Source: Bacteroides rodentium JCM 16496 (GTDB lineage: Bacteria; Bacteroidota; Bacteroidia; Bacteroidales; Bacteroidaceae). From it: DNA of 64,000 nt. Below the pieces are notes generated by a model. It saw only the letters and a list, made by a program, of their open reading frames with translations. It did not search any database and was not told where the DNA came from. Within the stretch, counting starts at the first letter, position 1. Each line of letters starts with the position of its first letter. Location: contig NZ_BAKJ01000002.1 of the NCBI RefSeq assembly GCF_000614125.1, forward strand, positions 1 to 64,000, given 5' to 3'. A program made the translations under genes and the position numbers. Of the stretch, positions 58,488-64,000 are shown piece after piece.

Positions 58488-58976
58488 ATGAAAACTTTAG
58501 ATTACTTGCATTTGAATGAAAAGAAAGTGGCTGGCGTAGCATCAGCATTGCACCAATTATTGGCCGACTTCCAGGTACATTACACCAATCTGCGCGGTAT
58601 GCACTGGAACATCAAGGGACACGGCTTCTTTGTGCTGCACGAGAAGTTCGAGAGTATGTATGACGATACCGCCGAGAAGATTGACGAAATTGCAGAGCGA
58701 ATCCTGATGCTGGGTGGCGTGCCCGAGAATAAGTTCAGTGAATACCTGAAGGTTGCCAACGTGAAGGAAGTGTCCGACATCTCTTGCGGCAGTGAGGCTG
58801 TGGACCATATCCTTGAGACTTACGGCTACCTGATTGGTGAGGAGAGAAAGATAATTGAACTGGCAAATGAAGCCGGCGATGACGTGACGGCAGATTTGAT
58901 GACCGGCTACCTGAAAGAGCAGGAGAAAATGGTTTGGATGCTCGTTGCATTCAGTACGAAAAGCTGTACGAAATAA
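58488..58976 (+). CDS. dps: Dps ferritin-like DNA protection protein
   Basis: It forms 12-mers that oxidise and store iron using H2O2, protecting DNA. The ferroxidase ligands are visible: His in GMHWNIKG, His/Glu in VLHEKFESMYDD and Asp/Glu in EKIDEIAERIL. The helix bundle is complete at 162 residues. It has no obvious Lys-rich DNA-binding tail. Its promoter is divergent with oxyR, consistent with peroxide induction. Confidence 0.95.
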   Translation: MKTLDYLHLNEKKVAGVASALHQLLADFQVHYTNLRGMHWNIKGHGFFVLHEKFESMYDDTAEKIDEIAERILMLGGVPENKFSEYLKVANVKEVSDISCGSEAVDHILETYGYLIGEERKIIELANEAGDDVTADLMTGYLKEQEKMVWMLVAFSTKSCTK

Positions 58977-59151
58977 AAGGAATTATTGTTGTCTGATAAT
59001 GTATTTACTTTTTTATGTAAGCATGTGATATCCTGACTATTGATGATGCCTTAAAAATGGAACTTATGTATTAGCTTTATATTGCCAATCAGAAGTTATA
59101 GATATTTACCGGACTTAATAAAACGGAATACTGAAAAGATAATATTGTAAA

Positions 59152-59196
59152 AAGAAGAGGGTGTGCCATCAACCGTTTTGACACATTCCTCTTCTT
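59152..59196. terminator. Bidirectional terminator between dps and the GH2 gene
   Basis: AAGAAGAGGGTGTG at 59152 onwards pairs imperfectly with ACACATTCCTCTTCTT ending at 59196. It stands between the 3' ends of two convergent genes, where a shared terminator is expected. The rest of 58977-59208 shows nothing recognisable. Confidence 0.6.
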
Positions 59197-59208
59197 AATA
59201 TAATATAC

Positions 59209-62828
<3,620 letters not shown>

Positions 62829-62833
62829 TTAGA

Positions 62834-62898
62834 CACGGATTACACGGATATTCACGGAGTTTCCTTTATCCTTTCCGTGTAAATCCGTGTAATCCGTG
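62834..62898. repeat. Inverted repeat between GH29 and GH2
   Basis: CACGGATTACACGGAT at 62834 onward pairs with ATCCGTGTAATCCGTG ending at 62898. The ACACGGAT motif is itself repeated about every nine bases. It follows the GH29 stop and precedes the GH2 start on the minus strand. Confidence 0.65.
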
Positions 62899-62914
62899 CC
62901 TAAATTCAATAGTT

Positions 62915-64000
62915 CTATTTCAGTATTTCTGATTGTTTATACACTCCGAAGGTGTGGATAGCAGGACAGGAGCGACCCTCTTCGATGCGCAGGCGCACAT
63001 ATTTCGCCGTCACCGGGGAGAACCGTACAATCCATTTGTAGCCGATGCATTGCAGGCCCGAGGTCTCGGGTATCACGGTCCAATCCTTGCCATTGTTGGA
63101 GTACTCCACGCTCCAGCGCGATGTGCGGTGTCCCAGTTCTATGACCTCTTCCGCCATCAGGCAGTCGAAGGTAGTGGAGCGGGGCAGGGTGAAGGTGATG
63201 TCACTCTTTGCGTTTCCGTCCTTGCCGGCGTAGTAGGTCTGCTTGTCGCCGTCTATCAGGTATCTGGCATCAAATTTTCCGCCACGGTTGTTGGTGGCGC
63301 TCACCTTGCTTCCTGCCAGGAGGTTCTTGCCGAAGGTCTCGCGGATGCCTTGGTTCAGTTGTGCCACGTGCAGGGAGTCTTTGGAGTGGAGCAATCCGCG
63401 GCGGTCGGGCGGTAGGTTGAGGAGCAACACGCTGTTGTGTCCCACGGAGGTGCAGTAGATGTCCCACAGTTCGCTGACGGTCTTCACACGGATGTCCTCT
63501 TCGGGATGGTAGAACCAGCTTGGGCGGATGGAGACGTCCGTCTCGGCGGGCACATAGGCATTGCCTTCGTAGATACCCTCGTTCAGTGCCTTGTAATAGG
63601 CTGCTTCGTCGCGGATGGCTACGGAGTCGGTGGTTGCCCAGCAGGGGCTTCCGGCATCTCCGGCTTCATTGCCCATCCAGCGCACGTCGGCAAAGGGGTA
63701 GGAGTTCTTTGTGCCGAAGATGACACAGTCGGGCTGCTTCTCGCGTACTATCTTATACCAGTGGGTGTAGAGTGGGGTGGTCAGTTCGTCGGCACCGGCA
63801 CCGTCCCACCAGGTTTCCCATATCTTGCCGTAGTTGCTCATCAGCTCGTCCAGCTGGGCGGCATAATAATGTTTGTACTTTTCGGTGCTGTAGTCCGGGC
63901 GCAGGTGCTCGTGGCGGTCGTGCGGACCGAGGTAGATACCGGCTTTGATGCCGTGCTCCTCGCAGGCATCCACGAATTCGCGCACCACGTCACCCTTTCC
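62915..64000 (-). CDS. GH29 alpha-L-fucosidase with F5/8 C-type domain, cut by window edge
   Basis: It hydrolyses alpha-linked L-fucose with retention. The frame is open to the last base of the window, and the N-terminus lies beyond 64000. Visible family marks are AGIYLGPHDRHEHLRP and nucleophile Asp in ETWWDGAGAD, then RWMGNEAG, CWATTD and NSVLLLNLPPDRRG. The C-terminal ~130 residues are a discoidin-like (F5/8 type C) carbohydrate-binding domain (RYLIDGDKQTYYAG, EYSNNGKDWTVI, YVRLRIEEGRSCPAIHTFGVY). At least 361 residues are seen. With the GH2 galactosidase it forms a host-glycan or plant-glycan pair. Confidence 0.9.
   Translation of the reverse strand, partial: GKGDVVREFVDACEEHGIKAGIYLGPHDRHEHLRPDYSTEKYKHYYAAQLDELMSNYGKIWETWWDGAGADELTTPLYTHWYKIVREKQPDCVIFGTKNSYPFADVRWMGNEAGDAGSPCWATTDSVAIRDEAAYYKALNEGIYEGNAYVPAETDVSIRPSWFYHPEEDIRVKTVSELWDIYCTSVGHNSVLLLNLPPDRRGLLHSKDSLHVAQLNQGIRETFGKNLLAGSKVSATNNRGGKFDARYLIDGDKQTYYAGKDGNAKSDITFTLPRSTTFDCLMAEEVIELGHRTSRWSVEYSNNGKDWTVIPETSGLQCIGYKWIVRFSPVTAKYVRLRIEEGRSCPAIHTFGVYKQSEILK

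Overview
This is chromosomal DNA of a gut-type Bacteroidota, most likely the genus Bacteroides. The evidence is a SusC/SusD-led polysaccharide utilisation locus (PUL), Bacteroides-style promoters (-7 TAnnTTTG, with a -33 TTTG where visible), lipoprotein signal peptides, S46 peptidase, YbeY, RuvB and OxyR/Dps/AhpCF, and families largely confined to this phylum. Species cannot be fixed from the sequence alone.

Layout. (1) 1-21100: a PUL on the + strand: SusC, SusD, mutarotase, GH105, GH2, a secreted FAD oxidoreductase, GH130, a second GH105, two GH43, an (alpha/alpha)-toroid-like protein and a second mutarotase. It should import and trim a branched, uronate-bearing, arabinose- or galactose-decorated glycan. 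No sensor/regulator and no polysaccharide lyase is in the window. (2) 21118-22067, - strand: a three-gene DUF3791-like/DUF3990/DUF3791 cassette whose middle member looks like an ADP-ribosyltransferase. (3) 22150-32026: housekeeping genes (ybeY, an SpmAB-like protein, M28 peptidase, AlkD-like protein, ruvB, flippase) plus a large collagen-like lipoprotein. (4) 32217-39765: a defence island with dinD, two overlapping C5-cytosine methyltransferase genes, an McrB-type AAA+ GTPase and a DUF2357/PD-(D/E)xK nuclease. This gene set resembles the LlaJI/BsuMI class of restriction systems. An AT-rich block covers exactly the methyltransferases and the N-terminal part of the McrB protein. (5) 39775-45610: DUF389 membrane protein, S46 dipeptidyl-peptidase, AhpF and AhpC. 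(6) 45806-56778, - strand: eight tightly spaced genes for envelope proteins (three LPP20-like proteins, a transglutaminase-like protein, two multi-domain lipoproteins, a B-box/SH3 membrane protein and an L,D-transpeptidase). This is the least explained unit in the window. (7) 56867-57157: a promoter-to-terminator non-coding RNA locus upstream of that operon. (8) 57421-58976: oxyR and dps, divergently transcribed. (9) 59209-64000, - strand: a ricin-domain GH2 beta-galactosidase and a GH29 alpha-fucosidase cut by the window edge.

A technical point dominates the reading. At least 18 genes-breaking frameshifts occur in 16 genes, and each is repaired by adding one base. The repaired proteins have normal family lengths (both mutarotases become exactly 378 residues, AhpC 188, S46 712). 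I treat them as sequencing or assembly deletions rather than pseudogenes, and give the whole repaired gene span in each entry.
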